From positions 1 to 64,000 of the forward strand of contig NZ_ALVZ01000227.1 in assembly GCF_000332055.1 (NCBI RefSeq): a stretch of 64,000 nucleotides of DNA, in the 5' to 3' direction. This stretch comes from Xenococcus sp. PCC 7305 (GTDB taxonomy: Bacteria; Cyanobacteriota; Cyanobacteriia; Cyanobacteriales; Xenococcaceae). Of this stretch, positions 1-10,082 are shown piece after piece. The stretch's first letter is position 1; the number at the start of each line of letters is the position of its first letter. The notes under the pieces are model-generated. The model saw only the letters and a program-made list of their open reading frames with translations, did no database searches and had not been told where the DNA came from. The position numbers and the translations under genes were made by a program.

Positions 1-2320
<2,320 letters not shown>

Positions 2321-2418
2321 TTAGTGTGATTTTGAGGGTTTTGTCTGAATTCAAAATAGATGAATGAAATGGTTTAAAGAAAACTAATTTTCTTCATGAG
2401 CTTATTCTGCTAATTCAT

Positions 2419-2460
2419 ACTCGTTATGAGTTTATATTCTTAATCATACTCATTATGAGT
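2419..2460. promoter_or_regulatory. Two PerR-like operator boxes upstream of katG
   Basis: ACTCGTTATGAGT (2419-2431) and ACTCATTATGAGT (2448-2460) are 13-bp palindromes, 29 bp apart. The second is perfect (6-1-6). The same half-site recurs before the peroxiredoxin (32760) and the Fur-family gene (44301). Assignment to PerR is inferred from the peroxide-defence genes sharing it. Confidence 0.6.
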
Positions 2461-2556
2461 TTGTCCTCGTAGTATCTTGATAAAACTTTACAAAGCAGCT
2501 CATCACTGAAGTAAAGGTTATAGCTCCAGCAACTCAAAATTTTCCATTTCAGTCTA

Positions 2557-2574
2557 TGATAATGATTATCATTA
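2557..2574. promoter_or_regulatory. Zur box upstream of znuABC
   Basis: TGATAATGATTATCA is a perfect 7-1-7 palindrome of the Fur/Zur type, ending about 37 bp before the chosen znuA start. Placement directly before a zinc importer points to Zur rather than Fur. It also argues against the TTG at 2584 as start, because that codon lies only 10 bp after the box. Confidence 0.8.
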
Positions 2575-2610
2575 GATTTAAACTTGAATGTTCATTGTCA
2601 TAGTCATAAT

Positions 2611-3591
2611 ATGTCATCCCATTTATTAAAAAATTCCAGAATTGACTCTTTAAAAGGTTCTCTAATGGCAATCTTGACCTGTCTGAATACTGTAGCGCTT
2701 ATTCCCGCAACCACAGCCCAAGATAATCCTAGCCCCAAGATTGTCACAACTTTTCTGCCAATTCATCTGTTCACCAAAGCTGTCGTAGGAGATACAGCAG
2801 ATGTAGAGATTTTGATTTCTCCTGGAACGGAAGTCCATGACTATCAAGCCACGCCTGCAGATGCCAAACTGTTAGCACAAGCAGATGTGTTGGTAGAAAA
2901 TGGCTTGGGGATGGAAGAATTCTTATCAGCCTTAGTAGCCAATGCAGGGAATTCTGGTTTACAGCAAATTGATGCTAGTAAGGGAATCGAAGTAATAGAA
3001 GGAGAAGAGGAAGACGAACATGGGCATCATGAGGGAGAACATGGACATCACGACGAGCACGGACATCATGGACATCATCATGAAGAAGGAAATCCCCATG
3101 TCTGGTTAGACCCAGTTTTGGCACAACAACAAGTAGCTAATATTAAGGATGCGTTAATTGAAATTAACCCTGATAACGCCGACATTTATAGTAGCAATGC
3201 CGATTCTTACATTCAACAATTGCAACAGCTAGACAATGAATTTCAGCAAAGACTAGCACCAGTAAAAGGTTGTAAATTTATTACTTTTCATGATGCTTTT
3301 CCCTACTTAGCGCAACGCTATGGACTTGAACAAGAAGCAATCATCGAGATTCCTGAAGATAGCATGACACCGAAAGATATTCGACGAGTACAAAAAGCAG
3401 CTAAAAAATATGAAGTCAAAGCTTTATTCACCGAACCTGGAATAGAAGACCAACGTATTCAACAGATATCCAGCGATTTAAATCTACCACTAGAAGAAAT
3501 CGATCCTCTAGAGTCAGGAGAAACCGATCCCCAATATTATTTTCAAACTATGCGACAGAATTTGGAAGCTTTAGAGAGAGGATGCCAATAA
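2611..3591 (+). CDS. znuA: Zinc ABC transporter substrate-binding protein ZnuA
   Basis: Periplasmic zinc-binding protein (326 aa) that delivers zinc to ZnuBC. It has a hydrophobic N-terminal signal region ending near TTAQ. The cluster A-I metal ligands are visible: His in TTFLPIHLF, His in NPHVWLDP, His in TFHDAFPY and an acidic residue in FTEPGIEDQ. Between them lies a His/Asp/Glu-rich loop (nt about 3019-3090), typical of zinc-specific members. I chose ATG 2611 because a TTG at 2584 would abut the Zur box; ATG 2665 is also possible. It is the first gene of znuABC and probably repressed by Zur when zinc is sufficient. Confidence 0.93.
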   Translation: MSSHLLKNSRIDSLKGSLMAILTCLNTVALIPATTAQDNPSPKIVTTFLPIHLFTKAVVGDTADVEILISPGTEVHDYQATPADAKLLAQADVLVENGLGMEEFLSALVANAGNSGLQQIDASKGIEVIEGEEEDEHGHHEGEHGHHDEHGHHGHHHEEGNPHVWLDPVLAQQQVANIKDALIEINPDNADIYSSNADSYIQQLQQLDNEFQQRLAPVKGCKFITFHDAFPYLAQRYGLEQEAIIEIPEDSMTPKDIRRVQKAAKKYEVKALFTEPGIEDQRIQQISSDLNLPLEEIDPLESGETDPQYYFQTMRQNLEALERGCQ

Positions 3592-3699
3592 ATCATTGAC
3601 CATTGAACATTAAATATTAAATAATGCTCAAGCAACCGATAAATGATCAACGCTGAATTTTTAGCCTCCTAATCTTATCTTTTTAAGCAACTAAATTTG

Positions 3700-4488
3700 A
3701 TGCCGCAAAACTTATCTCTTACCCAAGCTATTGTTCAAGTTAGAAATCTATCGGTGATGTTTGGAGAGTATTTAGCAGTAGAAAATGTCTCTTTTGAATT
3801 GCTAACCGGTACTCACACAGCGATTATTGGTCGTAATGGTGCGGGTAAAAGTACCTTAATTAAGACTATCTTGGGATTAATTGAAACGCAATCAGGGGAG
3901 ATTAAGTTATTTGACTCTACTGGCAAACAGCTAGAAACATTAAGGCAAGATATTGGTTATATTCCCCAAAAATTTCTCTTTGATCGCACTTTCCCTTTAA
4001 CAGTAATGGAGTTTGTGGCTTTAGGATTAAATAGCAAAGAGTTGTGGTACTCCAGAAAAAGAAAAAAAGAAACAATTTACCAAGCATTGGAAAAAGTGAA
4101 TCTAACGAAACAAGCTCGTCAACAAATTGGTACTCTTAGCGGAGGAGAACTAAAACGACTTTTATTGGCTTATTGTTTAGTTAGTCCCCGTCGTCTATTA
4201 GTTCTAGATGAAGCTTTAGCGGGAGTGGATGCTACCGGAGAAATAGAATTTGCTGCTTTGCTCAATAATCTCAAACAGGAACATAATTGGACAATTTTGG
4301 AAGTTTCCCACGATCTAGATTTAGTTAGCAAACATTGTGACTCAGTTATCTGTTTAAACCGTCGGTTACTCTACCAAGGTGCTCCCTCCACTATTCTCAC
4401 ACCAGAAAATCTTTTACATATATACGGATCTTTAGTTAGCCCCACTTGTCATCATCATGAACCTAGCCGACTTCCTGAGTCTTTTTAG
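3700..4488 (+). CDS. znuC: Zinc ABC transporter ATP-binding protein ZnuC
   Basis: ATPase subunit (262 aa) of the zinc importer. Walker A (GRNGAGKST), the ABC signature (LSGGELKR), Walker B (LLVLDEALAGVD) and the switch His (EVSHDLD) are all present. The C-terminus ends in a small HHH cluster that could bind metal. The reading frame overlaps the start of znuB by 32 nt, indicating translational coupling. ATG 3700 is preferred over the adjacent TTG at 3697. Confidence 0.93.
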   Translation: MPQNLSLTQAIVQVRNLSVMFGEYLAVENVSFELLTGTHTAIIGRNGAGKSTLIKTILGLIETQSGEIKLFDSTGKQLETLRQDIGYIPQKFLFDRTFPLTVMEFVALGLNSKELWYSRKRKKETIYQALEKVNLTKQARQQIGTLSGGELKRLLLAYCLVSPRRLLVLDEALAGVDATGEIEFAALLNNLKQEHNWTILEVSHDLDLVSKHCDSVICLNRRLLYQGAPSTILTPENLLHIYGSLVSPTCHHHEPSRLPESF

Positions 4489-5272
4489 TTTACCTTTTAT
4501 GCAGCGAGCAGTAATAGGTGGCGTGCTGTTGGGTATTTTAGGGGGAATTTTGGGCAGTTTTCTCATACTACGTCGTCTCTCTTTATTTGGTGATACCGTA
4601 GGGCATTCGGCAATGCTAGGAGTAGTTTTGGCTGCCTTGTTAGAACTTCCCGCTACTTGGTCATTAATCGGTTTTACCGTTGCTTTTGGTTTAGGAGTAA
4701 TTTATCTAATCGACAGAACCAATCTAGGCAGTGATACGGTTTTGTGTATTGCCTTATCGGGTTCGGTTGCTTTAGGGACGATTGTTTTTAGTTATTTAAA
4801 AGGATATCGAGGTAATCTATTATCGATTTTGTTTGGAGATATTTTGGCTATTAGTAATACAGATTTAATTTTATTATTATTACTCTTAGTTATAACTTTG
4901 GTTTGGTTAGCTATTAGTTTGCCAGAGCAAATTTTGCTGACCCTTAACAGCGATTTAGCTTTAGTTAAAGGTGTATCTGTTCAAAACCATCGTTATTTTT
5001 TTATCGTTCTTTTAGCAATTACTATTGCGCTGACTATTCGCGCTGTTGGGATCTTGCTTCTTAATGGCTTTCTCGTGATTCCTGCTGCGAGTGCCAGATT
5101 AGTTTGCCAGCAATTTGTACCATTTTTAGCTACTGCTGCGGGGATAGGTGCGTTGAGTGGAGTAATGGGAATGATTATCTCTGGCGCGATCGATCTGCCT
5201 AGTGGGCCAAGTATTGTTTTGGTTCAACTATTTGGGTTTTTAGCTGTGGCTTTATGGTGTCGGCAGGGTTGA
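4457..5272 (+). CDS. znuB: Zinc ABC transporter permease ZnuB
   Basis: Integral membrane subunit (271 aa) of the ABC-3 metal permease family, with about eight hydrophobic segments. The conserved GDTVGHSAMLGV region is near residues 38-50 and the typical AIGVLLLNGFLVIPAASARL-like stretch is in the C-terminal half. It completes the znuABC operon behind the Zur box. Confidence 0.92.
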   Translation: MNLADFLSLFSLPFMQRAVIGGVLLGILGGILGSFLILRRLSLFGDTVGHSAMLGVVLAALLELPATWSLIGFTVAFGLGVIYLIDRTNLGSDTVLCIALSGSVALGTIVFSYLKGYRGNLLSILFGDILAISNTDLILLLLLLVITLVWLAISLPEQILLTLNSDLALVKGVSVQNHRYFFIVLLAITIALTIRAVGILLLNGFLVIPAASARLVCQQFVPFLATAAGIGALSGVMGMIISGAIDLPSGPSIVLVQLFGFLAVALWCRQG

Positions 5273-5318
5273 TAGAATAATATAGTATGTCTAAAGTTTA
5301 TCTTTCTGTGGGGAAACT

Positions 5319-5549
5319 ATGCGGTCAATCGAGCAACTGACAGAGGAAATATTATCCTTGCCTAGTGCTTCAAGGGCAATTCTTGCAGACAAATTGGTAG
5401 AGAGCTTAGAATTTGATACTGATTCGGCAATTCAGTCAATTTGGGTAATTGAAGCGAAAAAACGACGAGATGAAGTTCGGGATGGTTCTGTACAAGTAAT
5501 TCCAGGAGATGAGGCGTTGGCCCAAGTTAGACGTATGATTGAGCCGTGA
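5319..5549 (+). CDS. Addiction-module antitoxin (TIGR02574-like)
   Basis: A 76-aa acidic protein with the MRSIEQLTEEILSLP opening and SRAILADKLVESL segment typical of putative addiction-module components that precede ParE/RelE-type toxins. It overlaps by 4 nt a GTG-started toxin remnant. It appears intact although its partner is not. Confidence 0.75.
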   Translation: MRSIEQLTEEILSLPSASRAILADKLVESLEFDTDSAIQSIWVIEAKKRRDEVRDGSVQVIPGDEALAQVRRMIEP

Positions 5550-5695
5550 AGTATGTCTTTCATCCTGAAGCGCTAACTGAATATACTGATGCTGTTCGGT
5601 ATTACACTGAGCAACAGACTAAAGTTGCACAAGCATTTATAATTTATCCCATAGAAGGTAGCTATTCAGCTGCTTTCCGTATAAAAACTAGTTAG
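5546..5695 (+). pseudogene. Truncated ParE/RelE-type toxin
   Basis: A GTG start overlapping the antitoxin stop gives VKYVFHPEALTEYTDAVRYY, the normal N-terminus of a ParE-like toxin. The match is lost after about 32 residues and the frame stops at 49. Family members run to about 95 residues, so the catalytic and C-terminal half is missing. The antitoxin is therefore an orphan. It could have lost its partner by deletion. Confidence 0.65.
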
Positions 5696-5707
5696 ATTTT
5701 TCTCATA

Positions 5708-6379
5708 GTGGATCTAAACAAAAAATATCGTGAGTGGCGAAGTTGGCCAGAATGCAAAACGATAATTTCGGAGATTCATCCTAACGCTGAAAAACTTCAC
5801 TTTTATCGTAAGAAGAAATCCCACAAAGGCCTCAAAAAGCTAAAAGCCACAAAGGAACTACTGGCCAAACAAGTGAATCAAGATTTTCTCAACGAAATTT
5901 GTGAACTCGACTCGTTAAATTATTTGGAAATGGAAGTTGTAACGGCGCCAGATATAAGTCCTCTCTTAAATTTGTCTCACATCAGATACCTAAAGATCTA
6001 CGGATTGCGAAATGCCAGGGACTTATCAGTGTTGACCAAAATTACTTCTTTACGCAAACTATTCATTGAAAACACCAAGCATCTAAGCGATCTTGATTTT
6101 TTAGGCAGCATGCAACCGCTGGAAACTATAGGCATTGAAGGCAGTATGTATAACAAACAAAAAATTTCTTCCCTTGAACCTTTGTCTAACCTGAAGTCTC
6201 TCCAAGCAATATTTCTAAGCTCAGTTCAATTGACAGATAAAAATCTAGACTATTTGGCATCCTTACCAAAATTAAATTATTTATCGTGCGCAAGATTTGC
6301 TCCAAAATCGAGTTTTGAATCGCTCAGAAGTTTAATGCCTGATTTGATCTGTAATTGGTGTGACAAATATGAAATATAA
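5708..6379 (+). CDS. Leucine-rich-repeat protein
   Basis: A 223-aa protein with about five irregular LRR units (for example LSHIRYLKIYGLRN, ITSLRKLFIENTKH, LKSLQAIFLSSVQ) after a basic N-terminal segment (RKKKSHKGLKKLK). No signal peptide or membrane segment is seen, so it is probably cytosolic and a binding protein. It starts with GTG 13 nt after the broken ParE remnant. Its role is unknown. Its place between TA modules suggests an accessory gene. Confidence 0.7.
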   Translation: MDLNKKYREWRSWPECKTIISEIHPNAEKLHFYRKKKSHKGLKKLKATKELLAKQVNQDFLNEICELDSLNYLEMEVVTAPDISPLLNLSHIRYLKIYGLRNARDLSVLTKITSLRKLFIENTKHLSDLDFLGSMQPLETIGIEGSMYNKQKISSLEPLSNLKSLQAIFLSSVQLTDKNLDYLASLPKLNYLSCARFAPKSSFESLRSLMPDLICNWCDKYEI

Positions 6380-6399
6380 AAACCCTAACAAGCACATCT

Positions 6400-6472
6400 G
6401 ATCTGAGATATTTTCAGCAGTTCAAAAAGCAATCGCATTAATTTTGCAAAGTCGAGATAAAGAGCGATCGCC
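6400..6472. repeat. TA-island spacer repeat, copy 1 (diverged)
   Basis: Contains TGAGATATTTTCAGC and then GCATTAATTTTGCAAAGTCGA. The second part closely matches 7118-7137 and the first is a diverged version of the other copies at 7725, 8374, 9208 and 10007. Confidence 0.55.
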
Positions 6473-6550
6473 TTTTGCCTAAATAATCGAATCATGAAAT
6501 GCCATAACAAAGCTATAATCTAACAAAATCAGAGATATAACAATCAAATT

Positions 6551-6757
6551 ATGAGCTTTAGCGATGTAGTAGAAACAATTAAAAACCTTTCATTAGAAGA
6601 AAAGCAGGAAATCCAAGCTTTATTGTCTCAATCTCTCCGTGAAGAACGACGAGAAGAAATATATAACAATTATCAAAAAAGCATTAGTGAAGAGCAACAA
6701 GGCGAATTAAATTTTTCTTCAGATATTGATGAATTAAAACAATTAATAGAAAATTAA
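6551..6757 (+). CDS. Antitoxin of a RelE-type module (copy A)
   Basis: A 68-aa charged helical protein (MSFSDVVETIKNLSLEEKQE opening) of the small antitoxin type found before RelE/YafQ-like toxins in cyanobacteria. The stop overlaps the toxin ATG by 1 nt. It differs from the copy at 7848 at about ten positions, mostly in the C-terminal half that usually wraps the toxin. Confidence 0.8.
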   Translation: MSFSDVVETIKNLSLEEKQEIQALLSQSLREERREEIYNNYQKSISEEQQGELNFSSDIDELKQLIEN

Positions 6758-7026
6758 TGATTAAAGTTAGCTTTAGTTCATCCTTTCGACGAGCATTTAA
6801 AAAGAGAATTAAAGGCAATACAAAATTAGAATCTAGATTTTGGGCAAAACTAGAGGTATTTACTAATAATCCTTTCGATCCAAGCCTGAGAACTCATAAG
6901 TTGTCGGGAAAACTGAAAGACTTATGGAGCTTTAGCGTGGAGTATGACCAACGGGTTTTATTTTACTTTACAGATGAGGAAAACGTTGTTTTTATTGATA
7001 TTGGCAATCATGATGAAGTTTATTAG
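6757..7026 (+). CDS. RelE/YafQ-type toxin (copy A)
   Basis: An 89-aa basic protein with the RelE-superfamily layout: FRRAFKKRIKGN helix, NPFDPSLRTHKLSGKLKDLWSFSV strand region, and YDQRVLFYF / GNHDEVY end. The family typically acts as a ribosome-dependent mRNA endonuclease or related growth inhibitor. The reading frame is full length and apparently functional. It is nearly identical to the toxin at 8054. Confidence 0.87.
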   Translation: MIKVSFSSSFRRAFKKRIKGNTKLESRFWAKLEVFTNNPFDPSLRTHKLSGKLKDLWSFSVEYDQRVLFYFTDEENVVFIDIGNHDEVY

Positions 7027-7075
7027 TCAATATTTACTTTCAGAGTACATGCTTTTTGTAAAATAATTCACAATA

Positions 7076-7151
7076 GAGATCGCCTGAAATTTTTAAAGCC
7101 GATGCATTATGAGATCGCATTAGTTTTGCAAAGTCGATATAAGGAGCGATC
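7076..7151. repeat. TA-island spacer repeat, copy 2
   Basis: GATCGCCTGAAATTTTTAAA then GCCGATGCATTATG and GCAAAGTCGATATAAGGAGC. It is the longest good copy, and the first half is identical to 7727-7760. Confidence 0.8.
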
Positions 7152-7201
7152 ATAAAGTTAAAATAATAAATAATAAGGGATAAGAAAATAAAAAATAATC
7201 T

Positions 7202-7429
7202 ATGACTGAATTATTAGAACAAGCATTTAAGAAAGCACAAAAGCTCTCAAACTCTCTCCAAGATGAGCTTGCACAACAATTACTCGAAGATGTTGAAAAT
7301 GAGTTGAAATGGCAAGAAAGCTTATCTGATTCCGATGTCGATCTGGATGTTCTCGAAGAAATAGCTCAAAGAGCATTGATTGAAGATCTAGAGGGTAAAA
7401 CTGAAGAAAAAGGCTTTGGTGAGGAATAG
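7202..7429 (+). CDS. Antitoxin of a HigB/ParE-like module
   Basis: A 75-aa acidic helical protein (LEQAFKKAQKLSNSLQDELA) of the type that accompanies RelE-superfamily toxins. It overlaps the toxin GTG by 1 nt. It sits between the two copies of the duplicated module and is unrelated to them. Confidence 0.75.
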   Translation: MTELLEQAFKKAQKLSNSLQDELAQQLLEDVENELKWQESLSDSDVDLDVLEEIAQRALIEDLEGKTEEKGFGEE

Positions 7430-7704
7430 TGCGCTCATCCAGAACAAAAAGTTTTAGAAAGTTATTCATAGCATTACCTCAAAGGGTAAAAGAAACTGCT
7501 AAGAAAAATTATGAACTTTGGCAATACAATCCATTTCATCCCAGTCTAGAATTTAAAGAAATTAAATCGAAAGGCAATATTTGGTCAGTCAGAGTAGGCA
7601 TTGGATGGCGGGCTTTGGGAGTAGTAAAAGCAAATGAAGATAAAATAGTTTGGTTTTGGATCGGATCGCACGCCGAATACGACAAAATTCTTAGGAAGAA
7701 ATAA
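7429..7704 (+). CDS. RelE/HigB-like toxin
   Basis: A 91-aa basic protein: FRKLFIALPQRVKETAKKNY helix, NPFHPSLEFKEIKSKGNIWSV strand, GWRALG core and WIGSHAEYDKIL C-terminus, all RelE/ParE superfamily hallmarks. The start is GTG at the antitoxin stop (TAGTG). The exact subfamily and RNA target are not determinable. Confidence 0.83.
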   Translation: MRSSRTKSFRKLFIALPQRVKETAKKNYELWQYNPFHPSLEFKEIKSKGNIWSVRVGIGWRALGVVKANEDKIVWFWIGSHAEYDKILRKK

Positions 7705-7724
7705 TAGAAGTTTAGCCAGCAACA

Positions 7725-7768
7725 GCGATCGCCTGAAATTTTTAAAGCCGATGCATTATGCGATCGCG
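7725..7768. repeat. TA-island spacer repeat, copy 3
   Basis: A 44-bp unit bounded by HIP1 octamers on both sides and containing AATTTTTAAAGCCGATGCAT. Its core is identical to copy 2. Confidence 0.8.
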
Positions 7769-7847
7769 CTACGCCTAAGCTCATTAAATTTATGAAAGCC
7801 GTAAAAAAGCTATAATCTAACAAAATTAAATATGTAACAATTAAATT

Positions 7848-8054
7848 ATGAGCTTTAGCGATGTAGTAGAAATAATTAAAAACCTTTCATTAGAAGAAAA
7901 GCAGGAAATCCAAGTTTTACTGTCTCAATATCTCCGTGAAGAGCGACGGGAAGAGATATATGACAATTATCAAAAAAGCATTAGTGAAGAGAAAAAAAGA
8001 GAATTAAATTTTTCTTCAGACATTGATGAATTAAAACAATTGATGGAAAATTGA
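7848..8054 (+). CDS. Antitoxin of a RelE-type module (copy B)
   Basis: A 68-aa paralogue of the antitoxin at 6551. The first 25 residues are nearly identical, while residues 44-54 (SISEEKKRELN against SISEEQQGELN) differ. Its stop overlaps the toxin ATG at 8054. Confidence 0.8.
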   Translation: MSFSDVVEIIKNLSLEEKQEIQVLLSQYLREERREEIYDNYQKSISEEKKRELNFSSDIDELKQLMEN

Positions 8055-8323
8055 TGATTAAAGTTAGCTTTAGTTCATCTTTTCGGCGAATATTTAAAAA
8101 GAAAATTAAAGGCAATACAAAGTTAGAATCTAGATTTTGGACAAAATTAGAGGTATTTACGAATAACCCTTTCGATCCAAGCCTGAGAACTCATAAGTTA
8201 TCGGGAAAACTGAAAGACTTATGGAGCTTTAGCGTTGAGTATGACCAACGAATTATCTTTTACTTTAAAGATGAAGAAAACGTTGTTTTAATTGATATTG
8301 GCAATCATGATCAAGTTTATTAG
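8054..8323 (+). CDS. RelE/YafQ-type toxin (copy B)
   Basis: An 89-aa paralogue of the toxin at 6757 with about ten substitutions (for example RRIFKKK for RRAFKKR, RIIFYFKDEE for RVLFYFTDEE). The core NPFDPSLRTHKLSGKLKDLW is unchanged. ATG 8054 overlaps the antitoxin TGA and is preferred to the TTG at 8051. Confidence 0.87.
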   Translation: MIKVSFSSSFRRIFKKKIKGNTKLESRFWTKLEVFTNNPFDPSLRTHKLSGKLKDLWSFSVEYDQRIIFYFKDEENVVLIDIGNHDQVY

Positions 8324-8373
8324 TCAATAATTTACTTTCAGAGTGCAGGCTTTTTGTTAAGCAATTCACAATA

Positions 8374-8449
8374 GAGATCCCCCGAGATATTCCAAGCAGA
8401 GACAAAATGCGATCGCACAAGATTTGTAAGGAAGTTAGAAGAGCAATCA
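8374..8449. repeat. TA-island spacer repeat, copy 4 (diverged)
   Basis: GAGATATTCCAAGCAGAGAC, then AATGCGATCGCACAAGATTT and GTAAGGAAGTTAGAAGAGCA. The second part matches the copy at 9208 (ACAAGACTGGTAAGGAAGCT). Confidence 0.6.
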
Positions 8450-8461
8450 CAATATATATTC

Positions 8462-8815
8462 TCAATCAAACATTTCATCAAAACCAATTTGAATTAAGAC
8501 AGCTTTTTTAATTTTTTCCCAGTACATATCTTCGAGTTCGCCTAGCTTATTAGCTATCCTAGATTGAGAGATTGAACGAATATGAGACAAATCTAAACCT
8601 TTGTCACGATCTAAGTTGTTTGTTTTTGAGGCTTTAACAATAACAACAAACGGATACTTATTAGGCTTGAGAAAAGGAACGACTATTGTTTTTCGAGAGT
8701 GTAAATTACCTAAATTATTTTGAATGATTAAGCAAGGTCTTTGTTTATTGGCTTCGTCTCCTACAGTTGGATCTAGATTCACATACCAAATTTCGCCTCT
8801 TTTAATCTGCTTCAT
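8462..8815 (-). CDS. mazF: MazF/PemK-family toxin
   Basis: A 117-aa endoribonuclease-type toxin. The signature GEIWYVNLDPTVGDEANKQR, the PCLIIQN strand, VVPF and the C-terminal helix VLIQIGFDEMFD are all present and the length is normal. It is translated from an ATG that overlaps the antitoxin end by 14 nt. The family cleaves mRNA or tRNA at short sequence motifs; the specific site cannot be read from sequence. Confidence 0.92.
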   Translation of the reverse strand: MKQIKRGEIWYVNLDPTVGDEANKQRPCLIIQNNLGNLHSRKTIVVPFLKPNKYPFVVIVKASKTNNLDRDKGLDLSHIRSISQSRIANKLGELEDMYWEKIKKAVLIQIGFDEMFD

Positions 8816-9035
8816 TTTCTAGATTATCTCCTGAAGTAGAGTCCCAAAGTTCGATTTCTTTTTGTTCATCTTCATCTTGAGCCTGTTTTATGTAAGCATC
8901 CCTAAGCTCTTGCAACTTTTGCTCTTTACAGGATTTGGCTAAAATTTCGTTAATAAATTTACTTCTATTTTGAGTTTGTGAATCAATATAAGCCAAAAGA
9001 TTTTCTTCCAGGGTGATACTAATTTTCTGAGCCAT
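8802..9035 (-). CDS. MazE-type ribbon-helix-helix antitoxin
   Basis: A 77-aa protein. It opens MAQKISITLEENLLAYIDSQ, a ribbon-helix-helix DNA-binding fold, and ends with an acidic toxin-binding tail (EDEQKEIELWDSTSGDNLEN). I start it at ATG 9035 because that matches the RHH boundary; an in-frame ATG at 9062 would add nine unlikely residues. It forms an operon with mazF and is expected to repress its own promoter. Confidence 0.85.
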   Translation of the reverse strand: MAQKISITLEENLLAYIDSQTQNRSKFINEILAKSCKEQKLQELRDAYIKQAQDEDEQKEIELWDSTSGDNLENEAD

Positions 9036-9207
9036 AACTTTGAGTAGATAAAACAATCCCACCTAAAAGTAGCATAATTTTATCCTTATTGGATATTACG
9101 AATCATGGATTTAAATCCTAAAGCCACCTGGACTTAATTTAAGTTAATAGATTTTAAATTTCTTATTGTGAGCACAATTAATTGCAGGAACAAGCTTAAA
9201 ATTGATT

Positions 9208-9320
9208 GCGATCGCCGAAGATATTTCAAGCCGATGCATAATGCGATGGAACAAGACTGGTAAGGAAGCTAGAAAAGCGATCGCATTAGTTTTGGAAAGT
9301 AGATACAAAGTGCGATCGCA
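9208..9320. repeat. TA-island spacer repeat, copy 5 (long form)
   Basis: GCGATCGCCGAAGATATTTC, AAGCCGATGCATAATGCGAT, GTAAGGAAGCTAGAAAAGCG and GCATTAGTTTTGGAAAGTAG in order. This copy joins modules found separately in the other copies and may show the full unit. Confidence 0.7.
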
Positions 9321-9391
9321 TACAAAACGATAAAACCTACTGATAAACTAAATGTGTAAATAGCAGAAACAGAATAATAAGAATTTCAATT

Positions 9392-9622
9392 ATGAATTAT
9401 AGAAACTACATCACGGTCGAACCAAATAAACGTGGTGGTAAGCCTTGTGTACGTGGTTTGCGAATTACGGTATATGAAGTGCTGGAATACCTAGCTTCCG
9501 AGATGAGTGAAGCAGAAATTCTCGATGATTTTCCTGACCTGACAAGAGAAGACTTAAAAGCCTGTATTGCTTATGCTGCCGACCGTGAACGTCGATTTAT
9601 GACCGCGACCTTATCTGCATGA
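9392..9622 (+). CDS. DUF433 antitoxin
   Basis: A 76-aa protein with the DUF433 signature (GGKPCVRGLRITVYEVLEYLASEMSEAEILDDFPDLTREDLKACI). This is a small winged-helix family that normally precedes a DUF5615 PIN-like toxin, as here. It overlaps the next gene by 4 nt (ATGA). Confidence 0.9.
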   Translation: MNYRNYITVEPNKRGGKPCVRGLRITVYEVLEYLASEMSEAEILDDFPDLTREDLKACIAYAADRERRFMTATLSA

Positions 9623-9951
9623 AATTATTGTTTGATGAAAACTTATCGCCTAAATTGTCGAGTCGTTTAAACGATCTTTTCCCAAACTCGCTTCACGTTC
9701 GAGATGTGGCTATGAAAGCAACAATTGACCCAATAGTTTGGGATTATGCAAAAGACAATGATTTGATGATTGTCTCGAAAGATGCTGATATGCACGATCT
9801 GAGCTTAGTATTTGGCAATCCACCAAAAGTCATTTGGCTTCGACTGGGAAACTGTTCGACATTACAAGTAGAGAATTTGCTGCGTCGAGAGTTTAGCGCA
9901 ATCAAAATATTTCATGAAGACGAAAGTTTATCGTTACTTGCTCTATCATAA
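9619..9951 (+). CDS. DUF5615 PIN-like toxin
   Basis: A 110-aa protein beginning MKLLFDENLSPKLSSRL with the catalytic-type Asp in LLFDENL and further acids in IVSKDADMHDLS. This is the Mut7-C/PIN-like nuclease fold of the family. It forms a TA pair with the DUF433 gene. It is predicted to be a ribonuclease by family membership only. Confidence 0.88.
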   Translation: MKLLFDENLSPKLSSRLNDLFPNSLHVRDVAMKATIDPIVWDYAKDNDLMIVSKDADMHDLSLVFGNPPKVIWLRLGNCSTLQVENLLRREFSAIKIFHEDESLSLLALS

Positions 9952-10006
9952 TGTGCAAAAAACTTTGGATTTCTTGCTTAGTTTTTAATAGCAGAGAAAA
10001 AATGTG

Positions 10007-10050
10007 GCGATCGCCTAAAATTTTTAAAGCCGATGCATAATGCGATCGCT
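10007..10050. repeat. TA-island spacer repeat, copy 6
   Basis: GCGATCGCCTAAAATTTTTA, AAGCCGATGCATAATGCGAT. It matches copy 3 at all but a few positions and closes the TA island. Confidence 0.8.
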
Positions 10051-10082
10051 CTACTCAAATCCTCACGTAATTAAACCTACTG

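Larger units (their letters stand above)
6494..7080 (+). repeat. Duplicated TA unit, copy A
   Basis: About 585 bp, from roughly 60 bp before the antitoxin start to the CAATTCACAATAGAGAT-like tail, is repeated at 7793-8378 with only scattered substitutions and small indels. The copies are in direct orientation and separated by a different TA pair. Confidence 0.85.
7793..8378 (+). repeat. Duplicated TA unit, copy B
   Basis: Direct repeat of 6494-7080 carrying a second intact antitoxin-toxin pair. The upstream AAGCTATAATCTAACAAAAT promoter region and the downstream tail are both included. Confidence 0.85.

Noticed and set aside
4463-4490. Possible frameshift between znuC and znuB because the frames overlap by 32 nt
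   Set aside because: Both proteins have complete, normal ends; the overlap is ordinary operon coupling.
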